Both the position numbers and the translations under genes were made by a program. A stretch of 64,000 nucleotides of DNA from Chryseobacterium sp. JAH (GTDB lineage: Bacteria > Bacteroidota > Bacteroidia > Flavobacteriales > Weeksellaceae), in assembly GCF_001507335.1 (NCBI RefSeq), contig NZ_LMAH01000003.1, forward strand, positions 699,041 through 763,040, given 5' to 3'. Position 1 is the stretch's first letter. Each line of letters opens with the position of its first letter. Below are positions 34,841 to 43,640 of this stretch, one piece after another. The notes below the pieces were generated by a model that did no database searches, was not told where the DNA came from, and saw only the letters and a list, made by a program, of their open reading frames with translations.

Positions 34841-35272
34841 TTATTTTACAACCGTTTTCATCTGCGATTTTGCAATAACGGCGTCATTTATCTTCGTGAT
34901 AATTTCTACCAAAGTTACTCCCAGCATTTCATTCAGAATGGTAGCTTCAGTAACTAATTGGTCTCCCACTTTTGGTAAAGCATCAGCTTCAAAAGATTTG
35001 ATGGCTCCGATATAACCTGTAGGAGATTCTTTTCCTAAAAGAAAATATTTGTACCCCGTATGTAAAGCCACAGTCTGAGCCTGATGCTCGATCAATCCTG
35101 AAGCCTGAAAAATTCCTTCATGTACAAAAAGATTATCTTCTTTGATGGTAAATCCTGAGATTACATGGTTCTCAGAGTATTCTGAAACCTCACCTACCAT
35201 GACGAAAGGTTTTTTCTGGGGAATCAAATTTTCCACAAAGCTTTTATCTGAATTGGGTAATGTAGCTTCCAT
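34841..35272 (-). CDS. Hotdog-fold 3-hydroxyacyl-ACP dehydratase (second ApeP-like copy)
   Basis: From ATG 35272 the product is 143 residues. It has the LIPQKKPFVMVG block and an active-site pair His51/Glu62 in FVHEGIFQASGLIEHQAQ. The start overlaps the darB stop by 1 base (TAATG), so it is probably translated by re-initiation. A frame that begins at 35329 is a longer version that would overlap darB. Tandem ApeP-like dehydratases directly after darB suggest a role in the resorcinol chain or as partners of the FabZ-like protein at 16698. Confidence 0.78.
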   Translation of the reverse strand: MEATLPNSDKSFVENLIPQKKPFVMVGEVSEYSENHVISGFTIKEDNLFVHEGIFQASGLIEHQAQTVALHTGYKYFLLGKESPTGYIGAIKSFEADALPKVGDQLVTEATILNEMLGVTLVEIITKINDAVIAKSQMKTVVK

Positions 35273-36411
35273 TAGCAAACCGTTAGCAATGCACAAGAAT
35301 AAGCGAACCTTCCACTTTCCGGAACACAAAGAAGGATTCTTTCTCCTTTTTTAAGATTCCCTGAATTCATTAGTTGTTCCACGGCGATAAAGATTGATCC
35401 GGCACCTACATTTCCAACTTCTGAAAGATTGTAGAACCATTTTTCCCATGGGAAGTCTAAACCTACATTAGCAAATTCCTCTTTCAATCCTTCTTTGAAA
35501 TAGCCTGAAGAAATGTGTGCCAAAACGTGATCGATAGAATCAGGATCAAGCTGATGCTTATCGAAAGATGTTCTTAAACTTTCAGCACCTTTTACCAGGA
35601 TATATTTATCTAAAATTTTAGTGTCTTGTTTTAAGGCAAAAATAGACTGGTTGAGCCATTCTTCAGCAGGGTATTCTGCCCAAGATTTCAAGCTTCCATC
35701 TTCCTGCTTTTCACAACCGGAATACATACATGCTTCAATTTCGTGAGCATAAGAGTAAAAATCAATCCAGTCAATTCTTAAAGAAATTTCATTTTCTCTA
35801 GGTTTTGGTTCCAACAGAAATGCAGCGGCACCGTCAGAAAGCATCCATCTCAAAAACTCTCTTTTGAAAGCTATAATTGGTCTTTCTTCCAACAGTTTCA
35901 GATTTTCTGCTTCGTGGTTGAATTTGTCAGCGGTCATCCATGCAGACATTCTTTCAGAACCTACACAGACTGCGTTGTCTTTTACTCCGGCTTTGATGTT
36001 CAGAAAACCATAGTTCAGTGCATTCATCCCCGAATTACAAAGACCTGTTGCAGTGTTGATTTCTACAGACTTTCCGATGTTGAGTTCACCATGTACCATT
36101 GAAGAGTGTGACGGCTGAATTTGATCAGCAGAAGAAGTTCCGCAGGATAGAAGCTGCATATCTTCTTTTTTGAACTGCTCATCAAAAAGACCTTCAACAG
36201 CTTTTGCTGTGATTTGAGCATTGGTATGCGTAGGTTTCCCCTCTTTATCTAAGGCGTAATATCTGGTTTTGATTTTGTTGTTCCTTAGAATTAAAGCTCT
36301 CGCTTTAGAAGGTGTATTATTTACGAAGCCAAGATAGCTTTCCATTTCGTCATTCGAAACCGGCTCATTCGGCAAGTATGTTGAAGCTTTTGTTATAAAT
36401 ACGTCTTGCAT
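35272..36411 (-). CDS. darB: DarB-type ketosynthase III (dialkylresorcinol synthase)
   Basis: This 379-residue KAS III-like enzyme has the catalytic set Cys125 (NTATGLCNSGMN), His299 (HVLAHISSG) and Asn334 (EVGNVGAGS). DarB condenses two beta-ketoacyl thioesters head-to-head and cyclises them to a cyclohexanedione that is later aromatised. The N-terminus FITKASTYLPNEPV and internal Trp-rich region fit this family better than FabH. It lies 2 bases downstream of darA and overlaps the dehydratase gene by 1 base. It is the strongest single marker for the resorcinol half of a flexirubin. Confidence 0.87.
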   Translation of the reverse strand: MQDVFITKASTYLPNEPVSNDEMESYLGFVNNTPSKARALILRNNKIKTRYYALDKEGKPTHTNAQITAKAVEGLFDEQFKKEDMQLLSCGTSSADQIQPSHSSMVHGELNIGKSVEINTATGLCNSGMNALNYGFLNIKAGVKDNAVCVGSERMSAWMTADKFNHEAENLKLLEERPIIAFKREFLRWMLSDGAAAFLLEPKPRENEISLRIDWIDFYSYAHEIEACMYSGCEKQEDGSLKSWAEYPAEEWLNQSIFALKQDTKILDKYILVKGAESLRTSFDKHQLDPDSIDHVLAHISSGYFKEGLKEEFANVGLDFPWEKWFYNLSEVGNVGAGSIFIAVEQLMNSGNLKKGERILLCVPESGRFAYSCALLTVC

Positions 36412-36413
36412 TT

Positions 36414-37328
36414 CTATTTTAAATTAATTCCTTGTAAATATTCTTTTTGTTTCTGTCTTTTAGACCACAAAAGGGGTGCTAATAATATATGAAAAACCAA
36501 AACAATAGGTGAAATAATCCATATTGCTGCCATCAAATATACTTTAAAGAATTTGATCAGCAATGGGCGTTTTTCTTTTTTCTTGATAATGAGATTGCTC
36601 CATACAGTAAAGATTTTGTTGCCTACTTTCTCTACACGAACCAAGAATGGTCTGATTTCTACGGCTCCGTTTTTCACCAGATCTGGCTGAAGATTTGCAA
36701 AGTCACTGTTGTCAAAATGATTTTCAATAATCTTTCCATATTTTCCTGCTCCGTTGATTTCTTCATTCGAGACTCCAGCGGCAGGAAGCATTCCTGACTT
36801 TTCTTTCTGCCCCGTAGTCAGCCAACGAAGAATCGTCAAAACACTGGTGTAATTATCGTGTCTGTCTACCAAAGCAATGTTTCCAACCAATTTGGCATTT
36901 AGATTTTTTAAATAAACCTTCAGTTTTTCCTGAGACAGCATCCACATATTTCGAGTACCGGAAACGGTAACGACAGGAGTATCTTTTAATAAACCTTCCG
37001 CATAACTGCTTTTCAGGAAAGAGATGATGGGAATAGAAGGAGTCAGATACCAAACCTGATATCCGAAAAGGATAAGATCGTATTTTTTATTCAGTACATT
37101 TTCCGGTGGCGGAAGAATCTCGCTTGGAATCTGTAAATAAGATTCGGGGAAAGTATTGAAAAAAACATCACTCGGCCACGGAAAAGGGAAATCTTCTTTC
37201 AGCTGAATGTTGTAGTAAGTGACTAGATATTCGTCTTTTTTATCCTCAAACGGCTGGGCAATATTTTTCATAATATCCTCCAGCTGACCCGTCTGTGTAT
37301 AATAGAGAACAAGTACGTTTTTCTGCAT
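36414..37328 (-). CDS. darA: DarA-type flavodoxin-like aromatase
   Basis: The product is 304 residues. The N-terminal flavodoxin fold is marked by the FMN phosphate loop YYTQTGQLEDI at about 9-19. A central insert contains WYLTPSIPI and VSGTRNMWM, and a hydrophobic C-terminal segment (YLMAAIWIISPIVLVFHILLA) suggests membrane attachment. In dialkylresorcinol biosynthesis DarA aromatises the cyclohexanedione made by DarB. The pair is adjacent here with a 2-base gap. The function is inferred from family and context. Confidence 0.83.
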   Translation of the reverse strand: MQKNVLVLYYTQTGQLEDIMKNIAQPFEDKKDEYLVTYYNIQLKEDFPFPWPSDVFFNTFPESYLQIPSEILPPPENVLNKKYDLILFGYQVWYLTPSIPIISFLKSSYAEGLLKDTPVVTVSGTRNMWMLSQEKLKVYLKNLNAKLVGNIALVDRHDNYTSVLTILRWLTTGQKEKSGMLPAAGVSNEEINGAGKYGKIIENHFDNSDFANLQPDLVKNGAVEIRPFLVRVEKVGNKIFTVWSNLIIKKKEKRPLLIKFFKVYLMAAIWIISPIVLVFHILLAPLLWSKRQKQKEYLQGINLK

Positions 37329-37370
37329 TAATATTCTTTATGGATTACAAAAATATGCTTTTAAAATTTA

Positions 37371-40300
37371 TTATTCGTGTCGGAATACTCTTATTGATTC
37401 GGAAGTACACACTAAGTTAAATGAAGGGTTTTCAAAAACTGTATTTTCTGTGTTCATAAAAATAACAGTTTTCGGAAGCTGAGCAATTTCGTTAACATTA
37501 AATTGAGCATCTGAGATCAGGAGAACATCAATGTCTTTGGTGATTTCAGAAGTGTTTTTGATGTAATTTATTTTTCTGTTTTTTACGATATAATTGTTTT
37601 CAGCAATCTGTCTTTTTTCTTCGTTTTTGATGAGACTGAAAACTCTTCTTCCTGCTTGGTGAAGGGTCAGCAAAATGTCTTTTTGTCCGAAATCATCTGC
37701 AATATGCAAAATGTTGGCATCGGTAGCGATATGTTTGTTCAGTTCAAAATAAACAGATTTATTTTCATTAAAATCCTGTTTAACTTCTTTCACAACTTCC
37801 GTTTCTTTATAGAGGAAACTTAGAAATAATTTCTTTTTAAAATAATTCTCGTCTTCAATTTCGTTTCGCAGCTTCGCAAATTCATTTCTGAAATAAGAAT
37901 TGATGTTTTTTGCTCTCTCTTTATAAGTTGTTCCAAAAGACAAATTGTCTTTGCTGATTCTGTCACCCACTTTTACGATAATGTCACCGTCGTAAATAAT
38001 GAAATCACCTTTTGGTAAAACTTCAGAATTTCCATGAATGTATAACGGTAAAATATCTAAACCGAATTCTTCGGCAAGATAAAAAGCGCCTTTATGAAAA
38101 CGTTTCACATCATTAGTATAAGACCTTTCTGCTTCTGGGAATACGACTAATGAATATCCCTGTTTAATTTTTTCCTTTAATTTTTCCTTTCCATTTTCAA
38201 TACCTTGAGAAACAGGATAAAAACCTAAAGCTTTTACCAACTTTCCAAAAACCGGAGAGTCATACACCCAATCATTGACCAAATACACAATTTTATGGGT
38301 TGCCATAGCAATCGCCAAAGTATCAAGGAAAGAAGTGTGATTCGCAATGATAATCGCAGGCTTGCTGAAATCTTCGTAGGGATTAGTGATGACTTTCTTT
38401 TTTACAAAAGGATTTCCATACAGGACAGATGTTAAAAACTTGGCTAAAATTAACTTAATAAATTCTAACGTTTTTCCTTTGGATTTTCTCACAAAAATGC
38501 TTCCGATTACTGAGAATATCAGTCCTCCCAAACCATAATAAATAAAAAGAATCACCGAATGTAAGAACAGTCTGAACGTAATTGGGGAAAGTCCTTTTTT
38601 TGTTCTGTTGATAATTAAAAATCTAAACCAAAACGGATATAAAGTTGAGGTAATGATAATCACCGAAAGCATACCGATAAGCGCAACCAAAGCTAAAGAA
38701 TGCAACGCCGGGTGTTTTGCGAAAATCAAAGAGCCAATCGATAAAATCGTCGTGAAAACCGCCAAAATAATCGAAATTCTGTACGTCGGAAGTTCGTTTT
38801 TCCCTGTCGTATGTTCTTTCTGCATTGCTTTCGTCAAGAAAATACTGAAATCATCACCAACCCCGAAAACCAATGTGCAGACTACGGTGCTGAAAATGTT
38901 GAGTTCTAACCCGAGAAAATAGAGAATTCCAGCAGTGACAACTCCAGTTAAAACAATAGGAAACATGGTGAGCATCGTCAATTCAAAATTCCTGAAGAAA
39001 ACAATAATGGTGAGAAGAATGGCCAATAATGAATAATTAATCAACGTGTTGAAATCTCTTTTCAGCAAGCCCAAAAAGTTCTCATTCATCTGCTGGCGAT
39101 CGATGGCGATGGCATCGTGCTTCTTTTCGATGTCTTTGATAAATGCATCTCTTTTCTTTTCGTCTACTTTCACCACATTCGAAACTGTATAGAATCCATT
39201 TTCCTGACTGAGGAATTCCGAGATCTGGAGCGCCTTTATTTTTTGGTAATCTTGTAAGCTTAAAGTGGAGTAGGTTTTATTTAAATTTTCATTGAACTGG
39301 TCAAAAGCAGAACCGTTGAAACCGAATTTATTACCATTAGAAACCAATTCAGAAACTGTAGATTTCTTTTTATTTTCGTTCCAGAAATTTTTCCATATTG
39401 CTACTTTTTTCAGCTGGTCTTCTTTAGACAAAACAACATTTCCAAGTGAATTGTAGCTTAAGATTTTGCCATCCTTCTTTTCTTTTTCCAAAAACTGACT
39501 CAACTCTGAATTTCTTGCCAATGCTTCTTCCTCAGAGTTTCCATAAGAAATCGTGTAAATGGATTTTGACGTGATGTCAGATAATTTTTCAAGCTTGGCT
39601 TCGCTTATTTTTAAATCTTTCGGAATGTAATTTAAATCGCCAATATCTTCATTGAAACCAACGTGACGGAAACCAAACAAACACGCAATAATCACAAGCG
39701 AACAGCCAATAATCAAAGGCTTATTCTTTTCATAAGGATAATGCCCAATTTTATCGATGAAATTGGTATTTAATGTGTCAGATTTTTCTTTTGGATGATA
39801 AAGCTGCGGAACAATAATCAATGCCGAAATTGATGAAAATAATACCGTAATTGATGCGAAAAGCCCTAGATCTTTCAGCGCTTCGGAACGCACAAAAACC
39901 AGACACAAGAATGAAACCGCCGTTGTCGCACTGCTTAGAATAATCGGCTGGGTAATTTCTTTGTAAAGCTCTTCTATATTGTTGTTATGCTTGTAGTGAG
40001 TAAGAATGTGAAGTGCATAATCAATCGTAATTCCAATTAAAATCGCACCTACGCTCAGTGAAATGGCTGAGATTTTATCTTTAATAAAATATAAAACCAT
40101 TAGAGCTAACAAAACTGAAAACAGCGTTGGAAGAAAAATGATGAGTGGTGTGAAAAAACTTCTAAAATAATAAATCAATAAAATCATCAGCACAGTCATC
40201 GAAATAATAACCGTATTCTGAATGTCTTTCTTAATTTGCTGTGCGTTAGCAACTGCAATTACCGGAGAACCAAAATAGCTCAACTCCGTTTTTCCTTTAA

Positions 40301-41024
40301 ATTCTTTGTTGAGGTTGTCTTTGATTTCGTTCAGCTGATTGACGAAAACTTCATTGTTTTTGGTATCGTTGCTTTTGTTTTTTGGTTCGATGAAAAGCAG
40401 AAGGTTTTTTCCGTCTTTAGTTACTACGTAATTGTCTTCGAGTTTGAAATCTTTGCTAATGTTAAGCGCATTCAGTTTTTTGATTCCTAAAAAAGTGATT
40501 CCTAGAGGGTCTTTTTTTATAAAATCTTTCGTTACCAAACTTGTAGGCGAAACCAATGAAATGTAATTGTTCTCAACTTGGTTGGCGATGCTGTCTTTGT
40601 TGAGTTTTTGCTCGATTTCCCGATAATCGTTTTCGTCTAAAAACAGAGGCAGATTCTGGTTGACAAAATCAAAAGTTTCTGAGATCTCATTATCGTCCAC
40701 CTTTCCCTGAACGGAACCGATGTATTTTTGCAAAGGTTTTGTTTTTTCTAAAAATTGGTCAGCCGTTTCGGATAACTGGAAGTTGTCGTCTTTCGATTTT
40801 TTCTCGATGATGACAATGATTTTGTCTGAAAAGTTGAGTTGTTTCAAAACTTTTGCAGTCAAATCAGACTTTTCATTTTTCGGAATGATCTGATTGATGT
40901 CTTCCTCAAAATTGATTTTAGAAGCGAAGAACAGGCACATTCCAGCAATTCCTAAAGCGGCTGCGATAGAAAGAATTCTGTTTTTGGCAATCAGATAATA
41001 TAAATAGATGAAAAAACGATGCAT
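37371..41024 (-). CDS. MMPL exporter fused to acyltransferase and methyltransferase-like domain
   Basis: The product is 1217 residues. Residues 1-830 form an RND/MMPL exporter with two sets of about six helices and two large periplasmic loops. Residues about 870-1060 are a PlsC-type acyltransferase with NHTSFLD (895-901, HX4D) and FPEAERS. The last about 130 residues resemble the Rossmann core of a class I SAM methyltransferase, but the SAM loop reads HIADDFGQKD and looks inactive. Related Flavobacteriia proteins are annotated as trifunctional. It probably exports the pigment or lipid precursor and acylates it. It is the first gene of the dar operon, so the fused protein is made together with DarA and DarB. 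Confidence 0.85.
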   Translation of the reverse strand: MHRFFIYLYYLIAKNRILSIAAALGIAGMCLFFASKINFEEDINQIIPKNEKSDLTAKVLKQLNFSDKIIVIIEKKSKDDNFQLSETADQFLEKTKPLQKYIGSVQGKVDDNEISETFDFVNQNLPLFLDENDYREIEQKLNKDSIANQVENNYISLVSPTSLVTKDFIKKDPLGITFLGIKKLNALNISKDFKLEDNYVVTKDGKNLLLFIEPKNKSNDTKNNEVFVNQLNEIKDNLNKEFKGKTELSYFGSPVIAVANAQQIKKDIQNTVIISMTVLMILLIYYFRSFFTPLIIFLPTLFSVLLALMVLYFIKDKISAISLSVGAILIGITIDYALHILTHYKHNNNIEELYKEITQPIILSSATTAVSFLCLVFVRSEALKDLGLFASITVLFSSISALIIVPQLYHPKEKSDTLNTNFIDKIGHYPYEKNKPLIIGCSLVIIACLFGFRHVGFNEDIGDLNYIPKDLKISEAKLEKLSDITSKSIYTISYGNSEEEALARNSELSQFLEKEKKDGKILSYNSLGNVVLSKEDQLKKVAIWKNFWNENKKKSTVSELVSNGNKFGFNGSAFDQFNENLNKTYSTLSLQDYQKIKALQISEFLSQENGFYTVSNVVKVDEKKRDAFIKDIEKKHDAIAIDRQQMNENFLGLLKRDFNTLINYSLLAILLTIIVFFRNFELTMLTMFPIVLTGVVTAGILYFLGLELNIFSTVVCTLVFGVGDDFSIFLTKAMQKEHTTGKNELPTYRISIILAVFTTILSIGSLIFAKHPALHSLALVALIGMLSVIIITSTLYPFWFRFLIINRTKKGLSPITFRLFLHSVILFIYYGLGGLIFSVIGSIFVRKSKGKTLEFIKLILAKFLTSVLYGNPFVKKKVITNPYEDFSKPAIIIANHTSFLDTLAIAMATHKIVYLVNDWVYDSPVFGKLVKALGFYPVSQGIENGKEKLKEKIKQGYSLVVFPEAERSYTNDVKRFHKGAFYLAEEFGLDILPLYIHGNSEVLPKGDFIIYDGDIIVKVGDRISKDNLSFGTTYKERAKNINSYFRNEFAKLRNEIEDENYFKKKLFLSFLYKETEVVKEVKQDFNENKSVYFELNKHIATDANILHIADDFGQKDILLTLHQAGRRVFSLIKNEEKRQIAENNYIVKNRKINYIKNTSEITKDIDVLLISDAQFNVNEIAQLPKTVIFMNTENTVFENPSFNLVCTSESIRVFRHE

Positions 41025-41045
41025 GAGTTTCTCAAATCAAGTTTG

Positions 41046-41053
41046 CAAATTTA
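41046..41053 (-). promoter_or_regulatory. -7 box of the dar operon
   Basis: On the minus strand this is TAAATTTG, an exact TAnnTTTG match 22 bases upstream of the ATG at 41024. The leader would be short. Confidence 0.6.
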
Positions 41054-41139
41054 ATTTTTTATAGAGTAGTTTTAAAACATTTATGATAAGTTTTCGCCGA
41101 AAATCAATAAAATATTCCACGTAAAATGAAAAAATCTTT

Positions 41140-41147
41140 TATTTTTG
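41140..41147 (+). promoter_or_regulatory. -7 box of the membrane-protein genes
   Basis: TATTTTTG matches TAnnTTTG and lies 70 bases before the ATG at 41218. It is divergent from the dar operon box. Confidence 0.55.
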
Positions 41148-41217
41148 CAAACGTTCCCTTTACGCTGACACATATTTTTTAGACACAGAATTATTCTTAA
41201 TCGGGAAACTGCATGGT

Positions 41218-42210
41218 ATGTTGAGAACATTTGATGAAAAATTAAACGGATTTCTGTTTGTAGTAATTCTTCCATTTCTGCTTTTCTTCATGTCTTATTA
41301 TGGATTTGAATCTTCGTATGTAAAGCTTAAGTCGATGGAGAGTCCTCCTGATTTTATGTTTACATCGGTATATGCTTACCGAGTGATTCCTAATTTTTTG
41401 ATGGTAGAAGTGACAGGATTCCTGGATTTTATCATCAATTCTTATCTTTCACCACTAAAAGTGGTCCTTCTTAAAAACGGAACTGTTTTCTATCACAGTG
41501 TCTTTCTCATTAATAGCGTGTTTTTGGTTTTTTCGTCGATCGTTTTAGATTCAATTTTAAAACTGAGCCCGATTGAAGTTTTAGGAAATTCCAATATTAA
41601 AAAAATAGTGCATCTCTTAGCCGTATTTTTCATTGTCATTGTGCAGTATGTTCCCACCAATTGTGATTTAATGGCAATTTTTTTTTATCTGTTGGGAGTT
41701 TTGTTCTCATTGCAGTATTTTCATCGCAAAAAAAGATCTGATTTTATTTTTTTGTGTATTACGGTATTGGTGTCGACACTGATAAGAGAAACGGCATGTC
41801 TCAACATTGCTTTTTTTGCGGCAATTTTTATAGAGAATAAAGCCGGAGTTTTTAAGTATATAAAAGAAATCGGAATACTGGTTCTGTCTTTTGTACTGCC
41901 TTACCTAGGATTAAAAATAATGATTCCACAAGATGTCTCATTTTTTGAGGGAGTTTATCTTGCTGAAAATTTTACCAGCCCTTTTAATCTTGCGGGATTT
42001 CTTTTTGCCAGCATAGGGTTCTACTTTATTTATAGCCTATGTAGTGTTGAGGGAAAATCAATTTTAAAAAAATATCTTTTCTTTTCCATACCCTATCTTG
42101 GAATGATTACTTTAGTGGGACTTTTCTGGGAGGTGAGGCTTTTTTTACCACTTCTACTTTCAGGATTGATTGTGGCTTTTCACCAGTTTGAAAATATTCA
42201 TACAACCTAA
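41218..42210 (+). CDS. Polytopic membrane protein, polysaccharide-type, unknown
   Basis: The product is 330 residues with about eight to ten hydrophobic helices and short connecting loops. It has no transporter signature. It abuts the EpsG-like gene (stop TAA then ATG). Its similarity in layout to the next two genes suggests a glycan polymerase, flippase or lipid-carrier function. The exact family is unknown to me. The start ATG at 41218 has a well-placed -7 box upstream. Confidence 0.65.
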   Translation: MLRTFDEKLNGFLFVVILPFLLFFMSYYGFESSYVKLKSMESPPDFMFTSVYAYRVIPNFLMVEVTGFLDFIINSYLSPLKVVLLKNGTVFYHSVFLINSVFLVFSSIVLDSILKLSPIEVLGNSNIKKIVHLLAVFFIVIVQYVPTNCDLMAIFFYLLGVLFSLQYFHRKKRSDFIFLCITVLVSTLIRETACLNIAFFAAIFIENKAGVFKYIKEIGILVLSFVLPYLGLKIMIPQDVSFFEGVYLAENFTSPFNLAGFLFASIGFYFIYSLCSVEGKSILKKYLFFSIPYLGMITLVGLFWEVRLFLPLLLSGLIVAFHQFENIHTT

Positions 42211-43350
42211 ATGAATCTACTACACCCATATTATATCATTGCGCTGATTTTCATCCTCGTTTTCAGTTTTCAGGAAGTGTACGGAAGAAAAGTAGAGAAA
42301 AAGTGGCTGTGGTTTTTAGCTGGATATTTGATTGTACTTGCAGGCTTGCGTAATCAGGTAGGCCCAGATTACGGAAGTTATATAGGTATTTATAATTATT
42401 CTGACACAAAAGAATATATCAATATTATATTGAAAGCTTTATATCTCGACGGAACTCAACCTATAGAGCTCGAATGGTTGTTTGTTTTAATCAATAAGAT
42501 TTTGCTTAACGTATTCAACGCGCCTTTCTATATGCTCACGCTGGTAATTGCTACGATAACAATCATTCTCAAAATAGAGTATATTGATGATAATACATTT
42601 TATCCTTTTACCTTTATCCTGTTTATGTTTATTCCCGGTTTCTTTATTGGGGAGAGTGGACAGATCAGGCAGTGTTTAGGTTCTTTTATTATTTATTACG
42701 GTATTCGGTTTATTAAACAAGATAGATTATTAATGTATTTGCTTTGCATCTATTTGGGTGCTGGTATACATAATGTCTGTTATGTTTTTCTCCCAATGTA
42801 TTGGTTAGTACGTATTCCGATGAATAAATTTTGGATGCTGATTTGTATCATCGCTTCTATTTTTGCATCTCCCTTTGAAGTTTACAGGGTTTTTGGAGAC
42901 TTTATTAGTAGTGTAGCAAGTGATAATATGCTTGTAGAAGGTTTTAACGGTTATATAGACGAGACAACTCAGAGGATTAATGGAGGAATCGGGATCCCTG
43001 AGGGGCTAATGGCAATTCTCACATTTTTCTTGTTCTTTTTCGATACTCCAATGAAAGAAAAATTTCCGTATTATGAGTATCATCGGAACTATGCAGTCAT
43101 CGGAATTTGTTTGTATTTTATTTTCAGAAATAATCCAGTTTTTTCTTCAAGACTAGCAGGAGCTTTTATTGGGTTCTCATATATCATCATTCCGAATGCA
43201 ATGGCTGTTGTTTCTTTAACTACCAAAAAATTGATTCATACATTTATCATTGCTTTGTTTGTCTTCAATTTTATTGTATTTGCAAGTTTCAAAAATATAG
43301 TGAGGGGTAACTTTACCATCGATCGCTATCATAATTACTTATTGCCGTAA
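42211..43350 (+). CDS. EpsG family polysaccharide polymerase-like protein
   Basis: This 379-residue protein has about ten membrane helices. The GLRNQVGPDYGSYIGIY segment early in the chain, GESGQIRQCLGSFIIYYG in the middle, and the HNVCYVF loop are typical of the EpsG/Wzy-like family, which polymerises exopolysaccharide repeat units in the membrane. It starts the base after the stop of the preceding gene. No glycosyltransferases lie next to it; the EPS set begins 8 kb further on. Confidence 0.78.
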   Translation: MNLLHPYYIIALIFILVFSFQEVYGRKVEKKWLWFLAGYLIVLAGLRNQVGPDYGSYIGIYNYSDTKEYINIILKALYLDGTQPIELEWLFVLINKILLNVFNAPFYMLTLVIATITIILKIEYIDDNTFYPFTFILFMFIPGFFIGESGQIRQCLGSFIIYYGIRFIKQDRLLMYLLCIYLGAGIHNVCYVFLPMYWLVRIPMNKFWMLICIIASIFASPFEVYRVFGDFISSVASDNMLVEGFNGYIDETTQRINGGIGIPEGLMAILTFFLFFFDTPMKEKFPYYEYHRNYAVIGICLYFIFRNNPVFSSRLAGAFIGFSYIIIPNAMAVVSLTTKKLIHTFIIALFVFNFIVFASFKNIVRGNFTIDRYHNYLLP

Positions 43351-43523
43351 AGTATCTTAGATTTTATTAGTAATTTTTAGTATTTGTAAAGTGAAAGATA
43401 TTTCTTCGCAGTGCAGGACGTTTGCAGGGTGAGAATGAAAAGTTCGGAAACCGCAGGTAAGACTGTGGAGAATAAATTTTCAAAAGAAAATTTCTTTAAA
43501 TCTTATATTAATGAGAAACAAAA

Positions 43524-43556
43524 TTGTGCTTAGCTATTTGTAAATCCCTATTTTTG
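43524..43556 (+). promoter_or_regulatory. Promoter with -33 and -7 elements
   Basis: TTG at 43524-43526 and TATTTTTG at 43549-43556 are 22 bases apart, within the spacing known for Bacteroidota sigma-ABfr promoters. The gene starts 84 bases after the box. The rest of the 290-base gap (43351-43640) shows nothing else. Confidence 0.55.
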
Positions 43557-43640
43557 ACTTTAAGAAAGCAAAGAATTCATAATGTTTTAGGAACTGTTGT
43601 GTTTCTCTTTTTTTATTGAATAACATCCGCGAAACTGATA

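Noticed and set aside
41081..41275. 64-codon minus-strand frame between divergent operons
   Set aside because: It overlaps the promoter boxes of both operons and the start of the membrane-protein gene.
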